From an uncultured Roseobacter sp. (GTDB taxonomy: Bacteria; Pseudomonadota; Alphaproteobacteria; Rhodobacterales; Rhodobacteraceae), in assembly GCF_947495275.1 (NCBI RefSeq), contig NZ_CANLYL010000013.1, forward strand, positions 62,001 through 126,000: a stretch of 64,000 nucleotides of DNA, in the 5' to 3' direction. Position numbers and translations under genes: made by a program. Below the pieces are notes generated by a model, which was not told the origin of the DNA, searched no databases, and saw nothing but the letters and a program-made list of their open reading frames with translations. Below are positions 63,576 to 64,000 of the stretch, in pieces; positions within the stretch are counted from its first letter, which is position 1; the number at the start of each line of letters is the position of its first letter.

Positions 63576-64000
63576 TTGCAGAATGAACTTCGGGACCTGA
63601 CGCTCAAGGTTTACGATGCTGTTGCAAATCAAGGGTTGTGGTCGTCCGTTCTGGATCAATTGGTGGAACAGGTCGGCGCGCAGGGCAGTATCGTTTTCGA
63701 ATGGGTTGAAGAAGGTGGAAATCCGAAACTGACGGCTCCCATCCATTCCGGGTTCTACTCATCAGATATTCTGGATGTGTATCTGTCAAAATGCGAGCAT
63801 CTGGAGGCGCGTGATCAGGCAATCATACAGCGGCACACAACCGATCATGACGACATCGAACTGCTGGACGACACGCTTCTTGCGGAATCTGTCGAGGAAC
63901 TCAAGCAGCAGGAACACGTCAGAAAACTGATGAAGCTGGGTATTTTTCACCGTGCGGCGGGCGTCATGAACAAAGACAATCGTTCGATTTCTTTGTTTTC
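63576..64000 (+). CDS. LuxR-type transcriptional regulator, N-terminal part (partial, runs off the window end)
   Basis: An open frame of 141 codons continues past the window edge. The sequence (LRDLTLKVYDAVANQGLWSS, VLDQLVEQVGAQGSIVFEWV, KLMKLGIFHRAAGVMNKDN) resembles the N-terminal sensory half of roseobacter LuxR-family regulators; the helix-turn-helix lies outside. TTG 63576 preceded by GGGGAAGGTGG is the likely start, with ATG 63552 in frame as the alternative. Confidence 0.7.
   Translation, partial: MQNELRDLTLKVYDAVANQGLWSSVLDQLVEQVGAQGSIVFEWVEEGGNPKLTAPIHSGFYSSDILDVYLSKCEHLEARDQAIIQRHTTDHDDIELLDDTLLAESVEELKQQEHVRKLMKLGIFHRAAGVMNKDNRSISLF

Noticed and set aside
63365-63586. 73-codon frame between aroQ and the LuxR-type gene
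   Set aside because: No ribosome site or domain, and it overlaps the better-supported LuxR start.

Overview
The window comes from a marine alphaproteobacterium of the Roseobacter group (Rhodobacteraceae), most likely an aerobic anoxygenic phototroph of the Roseobacter litoralis/denitrificans type. The signs are a light-harvesting-2 puc operon with a PpsR-like operator, a DMSP demethylation locus, the trgAB-cysK tellurite locus known from Rhodobacter, a circularly permuted two-piece tmRNA with the tag ANDNRAPVAMAA, ChpT, ornithine-lipid synthesis genes and an extended L21 protein. These identifications rest on reading translated sequence and motifs; no database search was run.

Layout. 1-3.4 kb: the 5' part of a rhodanese-ChrB gene, ssrA, a small membrane protein, a GAF protein, an unknown protein and a GntR regulator. 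3.4-9.5 kb: DUF2182/DUF1326/DinB genes running into dmdA and acuI, closed by a two-way terminator against a convergent BCCT transporter; together a DMSP uptake and demethylation locus. 9.8-19.5 kb: a class V aminotransferase, photolyase, a cyclopropane-fatty-acid-type methyltransferase, trgA, trgB, cysK, an MscS-type channel and AlaX. 19.6-25 kb: tRNA-Ser(GGA) with a probable integrase scar, a divergent rpoN, and a group of unknown genes including a WD40 protein. 25-36.7 kb: a complete propane/phenol-type soluble diiron monooxygenase operon (mimA-D, amidohydrolase, DUF59 protein, GroEL-like chaperonin, alcohol dehydrogenase) behind a perfect sigma-54 promoter, with a convergent AcoR/MimR-type sigma-54 activator.

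38.2-41.5 kb: the puc operon (pucB, pucA with a long C-terminal tail, intercistronic hairpins, pucC) ending in a gene translationally coupled to pucC. That last gene encodes an unrecognised protein with seven 25-residue basic tandem repeats and is the most novel-looking item in the window. 41.7-49.2 kb: an SnoaL-like protein, a PhoD-like phosphatase next to a 998-residue unknown protein, tRNA-Ser(CGA) and an unknown membrane protein. 49.6-64 kb: mostly conserved core genes: two DUF2059 paralogues, rplU-rpmA, GNAT/LysE genes, obgE-proB-proA, chpT, DUF3553, olsB-olsA, rpsB-tsf, aroQ and the start of a LuxR-type regulator.

How they work together: the DMSP genes would import DMSP, demethylate it and detoxify acryloyl-CoA. 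The mim operon would hydroxylate a small alkane or ketone, and its alcohol dehydrogenase would oxidise the product. An rpoN gene 4 kb away and the adjacent activator make this a self-contained sigma-54 module that may have arrived at tRNA-Ser(GGA). The puc operon adds LH2 antenna under oxygen/light control.
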